This document shows, in pieces, positions 1-9,528 of a stretch of 64,000 nt of DNA. The stretch is taken from the NCBI RefSeq assembly GCF_900119365.1, contig NZ_FPJO01000001.1, forward strand, positions 265,086-329,085, given 5' to 3'. This DNA is from Streptomyces atratus (GTDB taxonomy: Bacteria; Actinomycetota; Actinomycetes; Streptomycetales; Streptomycetaceae). The position numbers and the translations under genes are program-made. Below the pieces are notes generated by a model. That model was not told where the DNA came from. It ran no database searches and was given only the letters and a program-made list of their open reading frames with translations. Every line of letters starts with the position of its first letter. The stretch's first letter is position 1.

Positions 1-930
1 GTCCGCGTCGTCCTTGGAGTCCGCGTCGTCCTTGGAGTCCGCGTCGTCCTCGGCGGTCTCGACGCCATCGGCGGTCTCGACGCCCTCGGCCTTCGCCGCC
101 TCCGCCGCTTCCTTCGCGGCGCCCGGCTCCACGATCTCCTCGCGCCCCGGCCGTACCTTCGCCGAGATCACGATGTACGCCACCGCCAGCACGAACACGA
201 TCAGCGCGGTCCACACGTTCAGGCGCAGGCCCAGGATGTGGTGGGCCTCGTCGACCCGCATGTACTCGATCCAGGCCCGTCCCGCGCAGTACGCGGCGAC
301 GTACAGGGCGAACGCCCGGCCGTGTCCGAGCTTGAAGCGGCGGTCCGCCCAGATCACCAGCAGGGCGACACCGATGCACCACAGCGACTCGTAGAGGAAC
401 GTCGGGTGGTAGGTGCCGGCGACCCGGTTGGGGCCCTCGCTGATCTCCAGCGCCCACGGCAGATCGGTCTGCTTGCCGTACAGCTCCTGGTTGAACCAGT
501 TGCCCCAGCGGCCGCAGGCCTGGGCCAGGGCGATGCCGGGGGCGAGCGCGTCGGCCCAGGCGGGCAGCGGGATCCCGCGGCGGCGGCAGCCGATCCAGGC
601 GCCGACGGCACCGAGGGCGATCGCGCCCCAGATGCCGAGGCCGCCCTGCCAGATCTTGAAGGCGTCGACCCAGTTCTCACCGTCGCTGAAGTACAGCTGG
701 TAGTCGGTGATGACGTGGTAGAGCCGGCCGCCGACGAGGCCGAAGGGCACGGCCCAGACGGCGATGTCGGCAACGGTGCCGGATCTGCCGCCCCGGGCGA
801 CCCAGCGCTTGTTGCCGAACCAGACGGCGACGAAGACACCGATGATGATGCAGAACGCGTAGCCGCGGAGCGGGATCGGGCCGAGATCGATCACGCCGGT
901 CGACGGGCTGGGAATGTAGGCAAGGTCCAT
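1..930 (-). CDS. lgt: Prolipoprotein diacylglyceryl transferase, C-terminus cut by the window edge
   Basis: Integral membrane enzyme that moves diacylglycerol from phosphatidylglycerol to the lipobox cysteine of prelipoproteins, the step before LspA (also in this window). Starts ATG at 930 with MDLAYIPSPSTGVIDLGP. The translation carries Lgt hallmarks: GGRLYHVITDY, GRWGNWFNQELYG (the conserved Arg/Asn-rich phosphatidylglycerol-binding segment) and HPTFLYESLW. 310 codons are visible without a stop, so the gene leaves the window at its 3' end. After the last membrane segment comes a hydrophilic tail rich in Ala/Glu, ending in a repeated SKDDAD unit at bases 1-48. Such long acidic tails are common in Streptomyces Lgt; the exact repeat is unusual. 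Identification is firm; the true C-terminus is unseen. Confidence 0.95.
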   Translation of the reverse strand, partial: MDLAYIPSPSTGVIDLGPIPLRGYAFCIIIGVFVAVWFGNKRWVARGGRSGTVADIAVWAVPFGLVGGRLYHVITDYQLYFSDGENWVDAFKIWQGGLGIWGAIALGAVGAWIGCRRRGIPLPAWADALAPGIALAQACGRWGNWFNQELYGKQTDLPWALEISEGPNRVAGTYHPTFLYESLWCIGVALLVIWADRRFKLGHGRAFALYVAAYCAGRAWIEYMRVDEAHHILGLRLNVWTALIVFVLAVAYIVISAKVRPGREEIVEPGAAKEAAEAAKAEGVETADGVETAEDDADSKDDADSKDDAD

Positions 931-952
931 GGCAGGGTCGACGCTACCTTGC

Positions 953-979
953 CGGGTGGGGCGTACGGCAACCCACCCG
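953..979 (-). terminator. Weak hairpin between the thioredoxin-fold gene and lgt
   Basis: Inverted repeat cgggtggg (953-960) and cccacccg (972-979) with an 11-nt loop. It lies 60 bp after the stop of the thioredoxin-like gene and just upstream of lgt. It could end the upstream transcript or sit in the lgt leader. No T-run follows. Confidence 0.3.
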
Positions 980-1039
980 ACAACGTATGGGTAACGGGCA
1001 GGTCATCGATTCCCCTGCTCGACTCCGCGCGGGGACCGG

Positions 1040-1867
1040 TCAGGAACCCGACGGGGTGGGGGTGACCGTGGCCGGCTTCTTGCCCTTGTTGGCCTCGGCC
1101 ACCCACTTCTTCAGGTTGGCCACGGTGATCGGCTCGTTCCCCTTCTTCGGGAAGATCGATTCCCCGTTGAGCTGCGCGGTCGGCGTGCCCTGGAATCCGC
1201 CGTTCTGGAACGCCGTGTTGGACTTCTTGACCCAGCCGTCGTGCTTGCCGTCCTCCACACAGCTGCGGAAACCGGGGGTGTCGAGCCCCGGGACCTTCCC
1301 CGAGAGCTCGACCAGCTTGGCGTTGTCACCGAAGGCGTCGTCGGTCTCCTGCGGCTGGTTGCGGTAGAGCACGTCGTGGTACGCGGAGAACTTACCGGCG
1401 TCCTGGGCGCAGGCCGCCGCGTTGGCCGCGCGCAGCGAACCGCTGCCGCCGAGATTGCCGTCGATGATCGTGGCGAGGTGGTACTCGACCTTGATCTGCC
1501 CGGTGTTCTCCAACTGGTGGATCGTGTCGCGGAACGCGTTCTCGAACTGGGCGCAGACCGGGCAGCGGAAATCCTCCCAGATGGTGAGCGTGGACGGGGC
1601 GTCGTCCGCGCCGACCCGGATGGCCAGGCTGTCCTTCCCGGTCGCGCCGGACGGGGCGGCGACGGGGCCCCCCGCCTCGCTCTTGTCACCCTTGCCGCCC
1701 GAATTCGCGGCGATCACGCCGACGACGGCGGCCAGCGCCAGCACACCCACCACCGCACTGGCGACGATCAGCGTGCGCCTGCGGCGCTCACTGGCCTTCT
1801 GGCGCTCACGCTGCTGTACGAGCCGGTCTCGCGCGGCCCTTTTTCCCTGTTCGTTCTTCTCGCTCAC
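1040..1867 (-). CDS. Membrane-anchored DsbA-like thioredoxin-fold protein
   Basis: 275 aa. A basic, coiled cytoplasmic N-terminus (about residues 1-31) is followed by one membrane segment (32-54), a short Ser/Gly linker and an extracytoplasmic DsbA-like thioredoxin domain with a CPVC active site (Cys102, Cys105) in EDFRCPVCAQFE. A late TPTAQLNG segment supplies the cis-proline loop. Expected to act in thiol oxidation or disulfide exchange of secreted proteins; substrates unknown. Start chosen as GTG 1867 (VSEKNEQGK) because the longer in-frame start at 1921 would put the strong trpA terminator hairpin inside the coding region. A paralogue with CPIC lies at 32428-33243. Confidence 0.88.
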   Translation of the reverse strand: MSEKNEQGKRAARDRLVQQRERQKASERRRRTLIVASAVVGVLALAAVVGVIAANSGGKGDKSEAGGPVAAPSGATGKDSLAIRVGADDAPSTLTIWEDFRCPVCAQFENAFRDTIHQLENTGQIKVEYHLATIIDGNLGGSGSLRAANAAACAQDAGKFSAYHDVLYRNQPQETDDAFGDNAKLVELSGKVPGLDTPGFRSCVEDGKHDGWVKKSNTAFQNGGFQGTPTAQLNGESIFPKKGNEPITVANLKKWVAEANKGKKPATVTPTPSGS

Positions 1868-1881
1868 ACCCGCAGCAACGA

Positions 1882-1911
1882 ACCGGGGAGGCACGTGCGT
1901 GCCTCCCCGGT
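1882..1911 (-). terminator. trpA operon terminator
   Basis: Perfect 14-bp inverted repeat (1882-1895 with 1898-1911, core ggggaggcacg/cgtgcctcccc) with a minimal loop, 30 bp downstream of the trpA stop and just before the next gene. No clear T-tract, as usual in Streptomyces. Confidence 0.7.
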
Positions 1912-1941
1912 CCAGGTCCACTCGTTTGGGTTACACCCGAT

Positions 1942-2750
1942 TCAGCGCTTTCGAACGCCTTCGGCGAGTTCGCCCGCCAGGGAGCGGACGGCGGCCAGAC
2001 CGGCCGCCTCGTCGGGGGCGTCCAGCATCGCCTTGACGAAGGCGGAGCCGACGATCACCCCGTCGGCGAAGCCCGCCACCTCGGCGGCCTGCCGGGCGTT
2101 GGAGACGCCCAGGCCGACGCAGACCGGCAGGTCCGTCGTGGCGCGGGTGCGCCGGACCAGGTCCTGGGCCTGGTCGCCGACCGAATCGCGGGTGCCGGTG
2201 ACACCCATCAGCGAGGCCGCGTAGACGAAGCCGGAGCCGGCCGCGGTGATGGTGGCGAGGCGCTCGTCCTTGCTGCTGGGCGCGACGACGAAGACGGTCG
2301 CGAGACCGTGCTTGTCGGCGTGCTCGCGCCACAGCTCGGACTCCTGGACCGGCAGGTCGGGCAGGATGCACCCGGCCCCGCCCGCCTCGGCGAGCTCGGC
2401 GGTGAAGCGCTCGACGCCGTACCGGTCGATCGGGTTCCAGTACGTCATGACGAGGATCGGGGCACCGGTCGCCTCGTGCGCCTCACGGACCGTGCGCATC
2501 ACGTCGGCGATCTTCACACCGCCGCGCAGGGCGATGTCGTCGGCGGTCTGGATGACCGGTCCGTCGAGCACCGGGTCGCTGTGCGGCAGCCCCACCTCGA
2601 CGATGTCCGCGCCGCCCGCCACGACCTCCTTCACGGCCTCGATCGCGCCGTCGACGGTCGGGAACCCGGCCGGGAGGTACGCGATGAGCGCGGCCCGGTC
2701 CTCCGCCTTCGCCTGCGCGAGGGCGGTGTTCAACAGCTCCACATTGCCGC

Positions 2751-2754
<4 letters not shown>
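1942..2754 (-). CDS. trpA: Tryptophan synthase alpha subunit
   Basis: 270 aa TIM barrel that cleaves indole-3-glycerol phosphate to indole and glyceraldehyde 3-phosphate; indole is channelled to TrpB. Catalytic acids are visible as Glu53 in [10 protein letters not shown] and Asp64 in VLDGPVIQ, matching E. coli Glu49 and Asp60. The phosphate-binding segment near [20 protein letters not shown] is intact. Start is GTG 2754 (VSGNVELL); it overlaps the trpB stop as GTGA (2754-2751), so the two subunits are translationally coupled, as expected for an alpha2beta2 complex. Followed by a strong hairpin. Confidence 0.97.
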
Positions 2755-4031
<1,277 letters not shown>

Positions 4032-4168
4032 CCGACGTGCTCCTCGACATCGCAATGGGTGGATTCACCGTATGCGCCGTGAGCGGAGCGCCACCGCGAC
4101 CGGTGATCGGTCGGGCGGTGCGGTCGTACGTACGACGGGAGTGGTGCGGGTACGTCGGCCGGGGCTCG

Positions 4169-4384
4169 CTACAGCGCGGTCCCCGGGCGCCATCGCATGC
4201 CGTTGACCTGGCCGGGCTCGTCGCCGATCACGTACCGCACCCGCCGGCCGTGCACGCGGCGCGCGGGGGCGCGGCAGCCGCGGGGGCGGCAGCCGCGCGC
4301 CAGCGGGGCGTGCGGTACCCGGACCGTGGCTCCGGTGGGGCGCAGGCCCCGCCGGCGACGGGACGCGGGACGTTCGGCGGACAC
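4169..4384 (-). CDS. trpM: Small trp-operon protein TrpM
   Basis: 71-aa Arg-rich protein starting GTG 4384, 8 nt after the trpC stop and before trpB. Position, size and the segment GCRPRGCRAPARRVHGRR followed by VRYVIGDEPGQVNGMRW suggest TrpM, a small protein reported in Streptomyces coelicolor between trpC and trpB and linked to tryptophan supply and differentiation. No catalytic domain can be recognised. Two cysteines, in GCRPRGC, are the only ones and could bind a metal or a partner. Composition is basic (about a quarter Arg). The C-terminal half looks best conserved; the first 25 residues may be untranslated if an internal GTG is used. Confidence 0.65.
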   Translation of the reverse strand: MSAERPASRRRRGLRPTGATVRVPHAPLARGCRPRGCRAPARRVHGRRVRYVIGDEPGQVNGMRWRPGTAL

Positions 4385-4392
4385 GGGCCGGG

Positions 4393-5202
4393 TCAGCTCC
4401 GTCCGTGCCGCAGCGCCGGGTGGGCGCCGGCGGCGACCAGGTCGGCGACGGCGGCCCGCGGGTCGCGGCCGGTGACCAGCGACTCGCCCACGAGCACCGC
4501 GTCGGCGCCCGCGTTGGCGTAGGCGATCAGGTCGTGCGGGCCACGGACACCGGACTCGGCGACCTTGACGATGTGGTTCGGGATCTCGGGGGCGACGCGC
4601 TCGAAGGTGGAGCGGTCGACCTTGAGGTCCTTCAGGTTGCGCGCGTTGACACCGATGACCTTCGCCCCGGCGTCCACGGCGCGCTCGGCCTCCTCCTCGT
4701 CGTGCACCTCGACCAGCGGCGTCAGGCCGATGGACTCGGCGCGCTCGATCAGGGAGACCAGGGCCTCCTGGTCGAGGGCGGCGACGATCAGCAGGGCGAG
4801 GTCGGCACCGTAGGCGCGGGCCTCCCAGAGCTGGTACGAGGTGACGATGAAGTCCTTGCGCAGGACCGGGATGTCGACCTTGGCGCGGACGGCCTCCAGG
4901 TCGGCGAGCGAGCCGCCGAAGCGGCGCCCCTCGGTGAGGACCGAGATGACGGACGCGCCGCCCGCCTCGTAGTCCGCGGCGAGCGCGGCCGGGTCGGCGA
5001 TCGCGGCCAGGGCCCCCTTGGAGGGGCTGGAACGCTTGACCTCGCAGATGACGGTGACGCCCTCGCCGCGCAGGGCGGCGACTCCGTCCTTGGCCCCGGG
5101 AGCGCGCGCCGCGCGCTCCTTCAGCTCGTCGAGGCTGACACGCGCCTGCCGCTCTGCGAGGTCGGCGCGTACGCCGTCGATGATCTCGTCGAGCACACTC
5201 AC
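4393..5202 (-). CDS. trpC: Indole-3-glycerol phosphate synthase
   Basis: 269 aa. Converts CdRP to indole-3-glycerol phosphate, the substrate of TrpA. The TIM barrel has [13 protein letters not shown] (catalytic Glu and Lys, SPS motif), [34 protein letters not shown] and [11 protein letters not shown], all standard. Start GTG 5202 ([11 protein letters not shown]), preceded by GGAAGGGGG; the in-frame ATG at 5250 would add 16 residues the family lacks. First of the trpC-trpM-trpB-trpA block. Confidence 0.96.
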   Translation of the reverse strand: MSVLDEIIDGVRADLAERQARVSLDELKERAARAPGAKDGVAALRGEGVTVICEVKRSSPSKGALAAIADPAALAADYEAGGASVISVLTEGRRFGGSLADLEAVRAKVDIPVLRKDFIVTSYQLWEARAYGADLALLIVAALDQEALVSLIERAESIGLTPLVEVHDEEEAERAVDAGAKVIGVNARNLKDLKVDRSTFERVAPEIPNHIVKVAESGVRGPHDLIAYANAGADAVLVGESLVTGRDPRAAVADLVAAGAHPALRHGRS

Positions 5203-5317
5203 GCGAGCGGCCCCCTTCCGGGACGGTGATGAGGGAACAGGATCAGCCATGTCAATGCTATCCGTAGGAGGGCGAAGGGCCCGAATCCGGTGGGCGAATG
5301 TCCCACTACCTGGGCAT

Positions 5318-5773
5318 TCAAGGCACCAGAAACGAACCGATCGGCAGATTCCGGACGACCGAGAAGATCAGCAGTACGGCCCCGGTCCCCCACCAGACGA
5401 CGGGTTTCGCGGCGAGGCTCATGGGCCTGCCCCGGGCGGCGCGGACCATCCAGACGGCCCACAACACGGCGAAGGCCGCGTAGCCGACGACGGCGAGCGC
5501 GTTGGAGCCGAGGGCGGCGGCGATGTCGCCGTGCGCGACGGCATGGGCGCTGCGCAGTCCGCCACAGCCCGGACAGTAGAGCCCGGTGAACCTCAGCAGC
5601 GGGCAGAGCGGGTAGTGGCCGGGCTCGTTGGGGTCGACGGCACCGACGTAGCCGAACGCGCCGACGACGACGGCCATGACGCCGACCGGCGTGGCCAGCC
5701 GCCGGATGCGCGAGGCCGGTACGGGGGCCGGGGGGAAGACCGGCGGGGCGGCGGGGGTAGGCGATGCGTCCAC
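5318..5773 (-). CDS. DUF2752 small membrane protein
   Basis: 151 aa with three predicted membrane segments. The family signature is clear: [27 protein letters not shown], with a CxxCGGxR core (about residues 70-85). DUF2752 proteins have no proven function; the Cys pair could bind a metal or redox cofactor. Start taken as GTG 5773 (VDASPTP), because the longer frame crosses the neighbouring gene's coding region. It lies in the trp block between trpC and the HGxxPAAW protein. Confidence 0.75.
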   Translation of the reverse strand: MDASPTPAAPPVFPPAPVPASRIRRLATPVGVMAVVVGAFGYVGAVDPNEPGHYPLCPLLRFTGLYCPGCGGLRSAHAVAHGDIAAALGSNALAVVGYAAFAVLWAVWMVRAARGRPMSLAAKPVVWWGTGAVLLIFSVVRNLPIGSFLVP

Positions 5774-5853
5774 CCGGTGATTGTCCCTGCTGACGCGGAA
5801 AGGCGCAGCCCGGGCCGGGCTGCGCCTCGCATGCGTATGGGTGCCGCGTGGCG

Positions 5854-6102
5854 TCAGGAGACCTGGGCCTGTGCGGCGCGGGCCCGTGCCTGGGCCATCT
5901 CCGCGGACTCCTTCGGCGTGCCGAGGCCCGCGGCCTTCATCGCGAGGCCGACGACCCCGCCGAGGAGGACGACGGCGATTCCGGCCCAGAAGCCGACGGG
6001 GTTGGCCGCGACCATGAAGACGCCTGCGGCGCAGAAGCCGATGAAGGAGATGATGACACCGGTCCAGGCGGCCGGGGTGTGTCCGTGGCTGCTGCCCGCC
6101 AT
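5854..6102 (-). CDS. HGxxPAAW-type small membrane protein
   Basis: 82 aa, start ATG 6102 with a strong AAGGAGC site 8 nt upstream. N-terminal MAGSSHGHTPAAWTGV matches the HGxxPAAW signature common next to actinobacterial trpE/trpC. Two membrane segments follow (about 17-35 and 40-58), then an Ala-rich helical tail (ESAEMAQARARAAQAQ). No enzymatic residues are apparent. Conserved position among trp genes suggests a membrane role tied to this operon; function unknown. Confidence 0.8.
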   Translation of the reverse strand: MAGSSHGHTPAAWTGVIISFIGFCAAGVFMVAANPVGFWAGIAVVLLGGVVGLAMKAAGLGTPKESAEMAQARARAAQAQVS

Positions 6103-6116
6103 GAGTTGCTCCTTGT

Positions 6117-6175
6117 TGGTGTTGCGCTGTTGGTATCGCTGTACGCAAAGCTGGTGGCGCTGTTGGTGCCGCTGT
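6117..6175 (-). repeat. Leader direct repeats before the HGxxPAAW gene
   Basis: Two imperfect 25-bp copies (6117-6141 and 6151-6175), both containing gcgctgttggt (6124-6134 and 6157-6167), 33 bp apart. They lie within 75 bp upstream of the start at 6102, so they would be in its promoter or 5' leader. Confidence 0.5.
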
Positions 6176-6230
6176 GCTGAAAGCTCGGATTCATTGTCCC
6201 GTACGTGCGCGGCCGGACATGATCTGGGGG

Positions 6231-6881
6231 TCACACCTCGCGCGTCGGGTCCTCGCCGCGGTCCAGGGCCTTCCAGAGATCCTCGGGCCGGTCCGGGTCC
6301 GGGGCGGTGCGGGCGGCCTTGCGGGGGCGGGGGGTGCCGTCCCGTTCGTACCGTCCCGACATGGTGGGCCAGAGCTTCCCGTAGCGCAGGGCGAGCAGCC
6401 CGGCGAGCAGGATCAGCAGGCCGCCGGCCGCGGTGACGTAGGGCCACGCGGTGTGGGCGAGCGCGCCGATGGTCGCCGAGGCGTCGCCGGTGGACTGGGC
6501 GGCCTTCTCGTCGAGCGCCGCGCTGTCGGAGGCGCCGAGGCAGGCGCTCAGTCCGGCGCCGAGGCCGCTGAGGGCGAGGAGCCCGGCGACGACCAGCCGG
6601 CCGGCGCCGCGGACCGCGAAGACGGCGACGAGGGCGGCCAGGCCGACTACGGCGAGGGCCGCCGGGAGGCCGGTGACGTCCTGCCCGTCTGCGGTCAGGG
6701 GCAGCGAGCCGCCGCCGACGGACGCCTCGCCCTCGGCCCAGGTCTGGCCGGAGGCGAGCAGCACGACGGTGGCGCCGGCCGCCCCGAGGAGCAGACCGGC
6801 GGCCAGACTGCGACGGCTTCCCGAGGCGTCGGGCGCGGCGACGGCTCGGGCACGGGGCTGGGGTACGGGGACAGCACTCAC
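6231..6881 (-). CDS. Trp-region conserved membrane protein (Trp_oprn_chp family)
   Basis: About 216 aa with four membrane segments: SLAAGLLLGAAGATVVLLASG near the N-terminus, the pair around LPAALAVVGLAALVAVFAV and GRLVVAGLLALSGLGAGLSAC, and the C-terminal AAGGLLILLAGLLALRYG. The first extracytoplasmic loop ends in TGLPAALA, typical of the TIGR02234/Trp_oprn_chp family found beside trpE in actinobacteria. The C-terminal cytoplasmic tail is charged (DPDRPEDLWKALDRGEDP). Start is uncertain: GTG 6881 (VSAVPVPQ) is preferred because AGGGGA lies 11 nt upstream; GTG 6890 has only 2 nt spacing. It begins about 24 bp after trpE, in its transcript. Function unknown. Confidence 0.8.
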   Translation of the reverse strand: MSAVPVPQPRARAVAAPDASGSRRSLAAGLLLGAAGATVVLLASGQTWAEGEASVGGGSLPLTADGQDVTGLPAALAVVGLAALVAVFAVRGAGRLVVAGLLALSGLGAGLSACLGASDSAALDEKAAQSTGDASATIGALAHTAWPYVTAAGGLLILLAGLLALRYGKLWPTMSGRYERDGTPRPRKAARTAPDPDRPEDLWKALDRGEDPTREV

Positions 6882-6904
6882 GTACTCCACTATCCCCTAC
6901 CGCC

Positions 6905-8398
6905 TCAGACGCCGTGGAGCCGGTTGGCCGTATGCACCGCGCGGAGCACCGCCGCGGCCTTGTTGCGGCATTCGGTGTCCTCGGCGACCGGGTCGGAGTC
7001 CGCGACGACGCCCGCTCCGGCCTGGACGTACGCCGTGCCGTCGCGGAGCAGGGCGGTGCGGATGGCGATGGCGGTGTCGGAGTCCCCGGCGAAGTCGAGA
7101 TAGCCGACGCAGCCTCCGTACAGTCCGCGGCGGGCCGGTTCGAGCTCCTCGATGATCTGCATCGCGCGGGGCTTGGGGGCGCCGGAGAGGGTGCCTGCGG
7201 GGAAGCAGGCGGTGAGGACGTCGAAGGCGGTGCGGCCCTCGGCGACGCGGCCGGTGACGGTGGAGACGATGTGCATCACGTGCGAGTACCGCTCGATCGA
7301 CATGAAGTCGACGACCTCGACGGTGCCGGGTGCGCAGACCCGCCCCAGGTCGTTGCGGCCGAGGTCGACCAGCATCAGGTGCTCGGCGCGTTCCTTCGGG
7401 TCGGCGAGGAGTTCGTCGGCGAGCGCCTGGTCCTCCTGCGGGGTGGCGCCGCGGTGCCTGGTCCCGGCGATCGGGTGGACCATGGCGTGTCCGTCCTCGA
7501 CCTTGACGAGGGCCTCCGGGCTGGAGCCGGCGACGTCGAAGCCGTCGAACCGGAAGAGATACATGTACGGCGAGGGGTTGGTGGCGCGCAGCACCCGGTA
7601 TACGTCCAACGCGCTTGCCGTGCACGGGGTTTCGAAGCGCTGGGAGGGGACGACCTGGAAGGCCTCGCCGGCCCTGATGCGCTCCTTCACGTCCTCGACG
7701 GCGTCCTGGTACGCCTTGCCGCCCCACAGTGCGGTGTACGGGGGCAGCTCGGACGGCGGAAGGGTGGCGGGGGCGTTCTCGACGGGGCGCGAGAGGTCGC
7801 GTTCCATGGCGTCGAGGCGGGCGACGGCGTCCGCGTACGCCTCGTCGACACCGGTCGAGAGGTCGTTGTGGTTGATCGCGTTGGCGATCAGCAGGACGCT
7901 GCCGTCCCAGTGGTCCAGCACGGCCAGGTCCGAGGTGAGCAGCATGGTCAGCTCGGGCACGTGCAGGTCGTCCTCGCCGCTGTCGCCGATCTTCTCCAGG
8001 CGGCGCACGATGTCGTAGCCGAGGTAGCCGACCATGCCGCCGGTGAACGGGGGCATTCCGTCGTCGACGACCAGGTCGTGCGGGGTGTGCAGGGTCTCGA
8101 TGGTGGCGCGCAGGGCCTCCAGGGGGTCGCCGTCGACGGGGACCCCGACGGGCGGGACGCCCAGCCAGTGGGCCTGTCCGTCGCGTGCGGTGAGGGTGGC
8201 GGCGCTGCGTACCCCGATGAAGGAGTAGCGCGACCAGGTGCGGCCGTTCTCCGCGGACTCCAGGAGGAAGGTGCCGCTGCGCTCGCCCGCGAGTTTGCGG
8301 TAGAGCCCGACCGGGGTGTCGCCGTCCGCGAGGAGCCTGCGGCTGACGGGGATGACGCGCCGGTCGACGGCGAGTTTGCGGAAGGTGTCGAGATCCAT
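6905..8398 (-). CDS. trpE: Anthranilate synthase component I
   Basis: 497 aa. Makes anthranilate from chorismate with ammonia supplied by a TrpG partner, which is not in this window. The N-terminal regulatory domain has LLES (45-48) plus the downstream Ser of the tryptophan feedback site. The chorismate-binding domain carries PSPYMYLF, HPIAGTRHRG, LVDLGRNDLGRV, YSHVMHIVSTVTG, FPAGTLSGAPKPRAM and GGCVGYLDFAG. Start ATG 8398. It follows the hisI stop by only 12 nt, so there is no space for a leader-peptide attenuator here; regulation probably lies further upstream or is allosteric. Confidence 0.97.
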   Translation of the reverse strand: MDLDTFRKLAVDRRVIPVSRRLLADGDTPVGLYRKLAGERSGTFLLESAENGRTWSRYSFIGVRSAATLTARDGQAHWLGVPPVGVPVDGDPLEALRATIETLHTPHDLVVDDGMPPFTGGMVGYLGYDIVRRLEKIGDSGEDDLHVPELTMLLTSDLAVLDHWDGSVLLIANAINHNDLSTGVDEAYADAVARLDAMERDLSRPVENAPATLPPSELPPYTALWGGKAYQDAVEDVKERIRAGEAFQVVPSQRFETPCTASALDVYRVLRATNPSPYMYLFRFDGFDVAGSSPEALVKVEDGHAMVHPIAGTRHRGATPQEDQALADELLADPKERAEHLMLVDLGRNDLGRVCAPGTVEVVDFMSIERYSHVMHIVSTVTGRVAEGRTAFDVLTACFPAGTLSGAPKPRAMQIIEELEPARRGLYGGCVGYLDFAGDSDTAIAIRTALLRDGTAYVQAGAGVVADSDPVAEDTECRNKAAAVLRAVHTANRLHGV

Positions 8399-8410
8399 GG
8401 CGGGCGGCCC

Positions 8411-8794
8411 TTACTGCGCGAGCGGGAGGACGTCGGCGTCGAAGCAGGTGCGGTCGCCGGTGTGGCAGGCGGCACCCGTCTGGTCGACCCGGACGAGGAC
8501 GGTGTCGGCGTCGCAGTCGAGGGCGACGGACTTGACCCGCTGGATGTGGCCCGAGGTGTCGCCCTTGACCCAGTACTCCTGGCGGCTGCGGGACCAGTAG
8601 GTGCAGCGGCCGGTGGTGAGGGTGCGGTGCAGGGCCTCGTCGTCCATCCAGCCGAGCATCAGCACCTCGCCGGTGTCGTACTGCTGGGCGATGGCGGGGA
8701 CGAGTCCGTCGGCACCGCGCTTGAGGCGGGCCGCGATGGCCGGGTCGAGGTTGCCGGACGGCGGCGGAGTGCTGGGCGTGGGCGCGCTGGTCAT
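8411..8794 (-). CDS. hisI: Phosphoribosyl-AMP cyclohydrolase
   Basis: 127 aa. Opens the purine ring of PR-AMP, the third histidine step. Contains [38 protein letters not shown] and [21 protein letters not shown], with the Asp triplet (magnesium) and the Cys residues (zinc) intact. HisE is not fused, so this is the monofunctional form. Start ATG 8794 ([14 protein letters not shown]) with a Pro/Ser-rich N-terminus. It is separated from the main his operon by 2.8 kb and appears co-transcribed with trpE, joining the two pathways. Confidence 0.95.
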   Translation of the reverse strand: MTSAPTPSTPPPSGNLDPAIAARLKRGADGLVPAIAQQYDTGEVLMLGWMDDEALHRTLTTGRCTYWSRSRQEYWVKGDTSGHIQRVKSVALDCDADTVLVRVDQTGAACHTGDRTCFDADVLPLAQ

Positions 8795-8878
8795 GCGCCC
8801 ATTGTGCCGTGGCCGCGGGGTCGTTCCCGTGCGACGTCCACTGGGCGGACCGCGTGCGGCGGTCGTACGCTGGCGACC

Positions 8879-9511
8879 ATGTCGACCCATGCGAAGCGCG
8901 AACGACTTCTGCTCGCCGACCTGTTGGAGGCGGCGGGACCGGAGGCACCGACCCTGTGCCACGGCTGGACGACCCGGGACCTGGCCGCCCATGTGGTGGT
9001 CCGCGAGCGCAGGCCGGACGCGGCGGGCGGGATCCTGCTGGGCGCGCTGAAGAACCGGCTCGAACGGGTGCAGGCCGAATTCGCCGCGAAGCCGTACGAG
9101 GAGCTGATCCAGCTGATCCGTACGGGACCGCCGAGGTTCTCCCCGTACGCCGTGAAGCAGATCGACGAGGCCGCCAACACCGTCGAGTTCTACATCCACA
9201 CGGAGGATGTCCGCCGGGCCCAGCCGGACTGGTCGCGGCGCGAGCTGGACCCGGTCTTCGCCGATCTGCTGTGGTCGCGTGCCGAGAAGACGGCCCGGCT
9301 GCTGGGCCGCAGGTCCCCGGTGGGGCTGGTACTGCGCCGCCCGGACGGCCAGACCGCGGTGGCGCACAAGGGCACCCCGGTGGTGACGGTCACCGGCGAG
9401 CCGGGCGAGCTGCTGCTCTTCGCGTTCGGGCGGCAGGACGCGGCCGTGGTGGGCCTGGAGGGCGACAAGGAGGCGGTGGACCGGCTGCACACGGCGGAGC
9501 TGGGGATGTAG
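8879..9511 (+). CDS. TIGR03085-like protein, DinB/MDMPI fold
   Basis: 210 aa, start ATG 8879 ([16 protein letters not shown]). Begins like mycothiol-dependent maleylpyruvate isomerase relatives: a four-helix bundle with [21 protein letters not shown], where the His of HVVVRE and the later His in [13 protein letters not shown] would bind metal. The C-terminal part ([32 protein letters not shown]) is the usual sterol-carrier-like extension. Likely cytoplasmic and possibly mycothiol-linked; substrate unknown. Divergent from hisI, with an 84-bp intergenic region holding both promoters; convergent with the MFS gene. Confidence 0.8.
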   Translation: MSTHAKRERLLLADLLEAAGPEAPTLCHGWTTRDLAAHVVVRERRPDAAGGILLGALKNRLERVQAEFAAKPYEELIQLIRTGPPRFSPYAVKQIDEAANTVEFYIHTEDVRRAQPDWSRRELDPVFADLLWSRAEKTARLLGRRSPVGLVLRRPDGQTAVAHKGTPVVTVTGEPGELLLFAFGRQDAAVVGLEGDKEAVDRLHTAELGM

Positions 9512-9528
9512 GGCGCACGGGGGCGGGG

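Noticed and set aside
1868..1921. Upstream extension of the thioredoxin-fold gene to GTG 1921
   Set aside because: It would code through the trpA terminator hairpin and adds non-family residues.
8399..8410. trp leader-peptide attenuator before trpE
   Set aside because: Only 12 nt separate hisI and trpE; no leader ORF with Trp codons fits.
6914..9511. Long open frame of 865 codons on the plus strand
   Set aside because: Its first 650 codons are antisense to trpE and hisI; only the last 210 codons (8879-9511) encode a real protein. High GC leaves antisense frames open.
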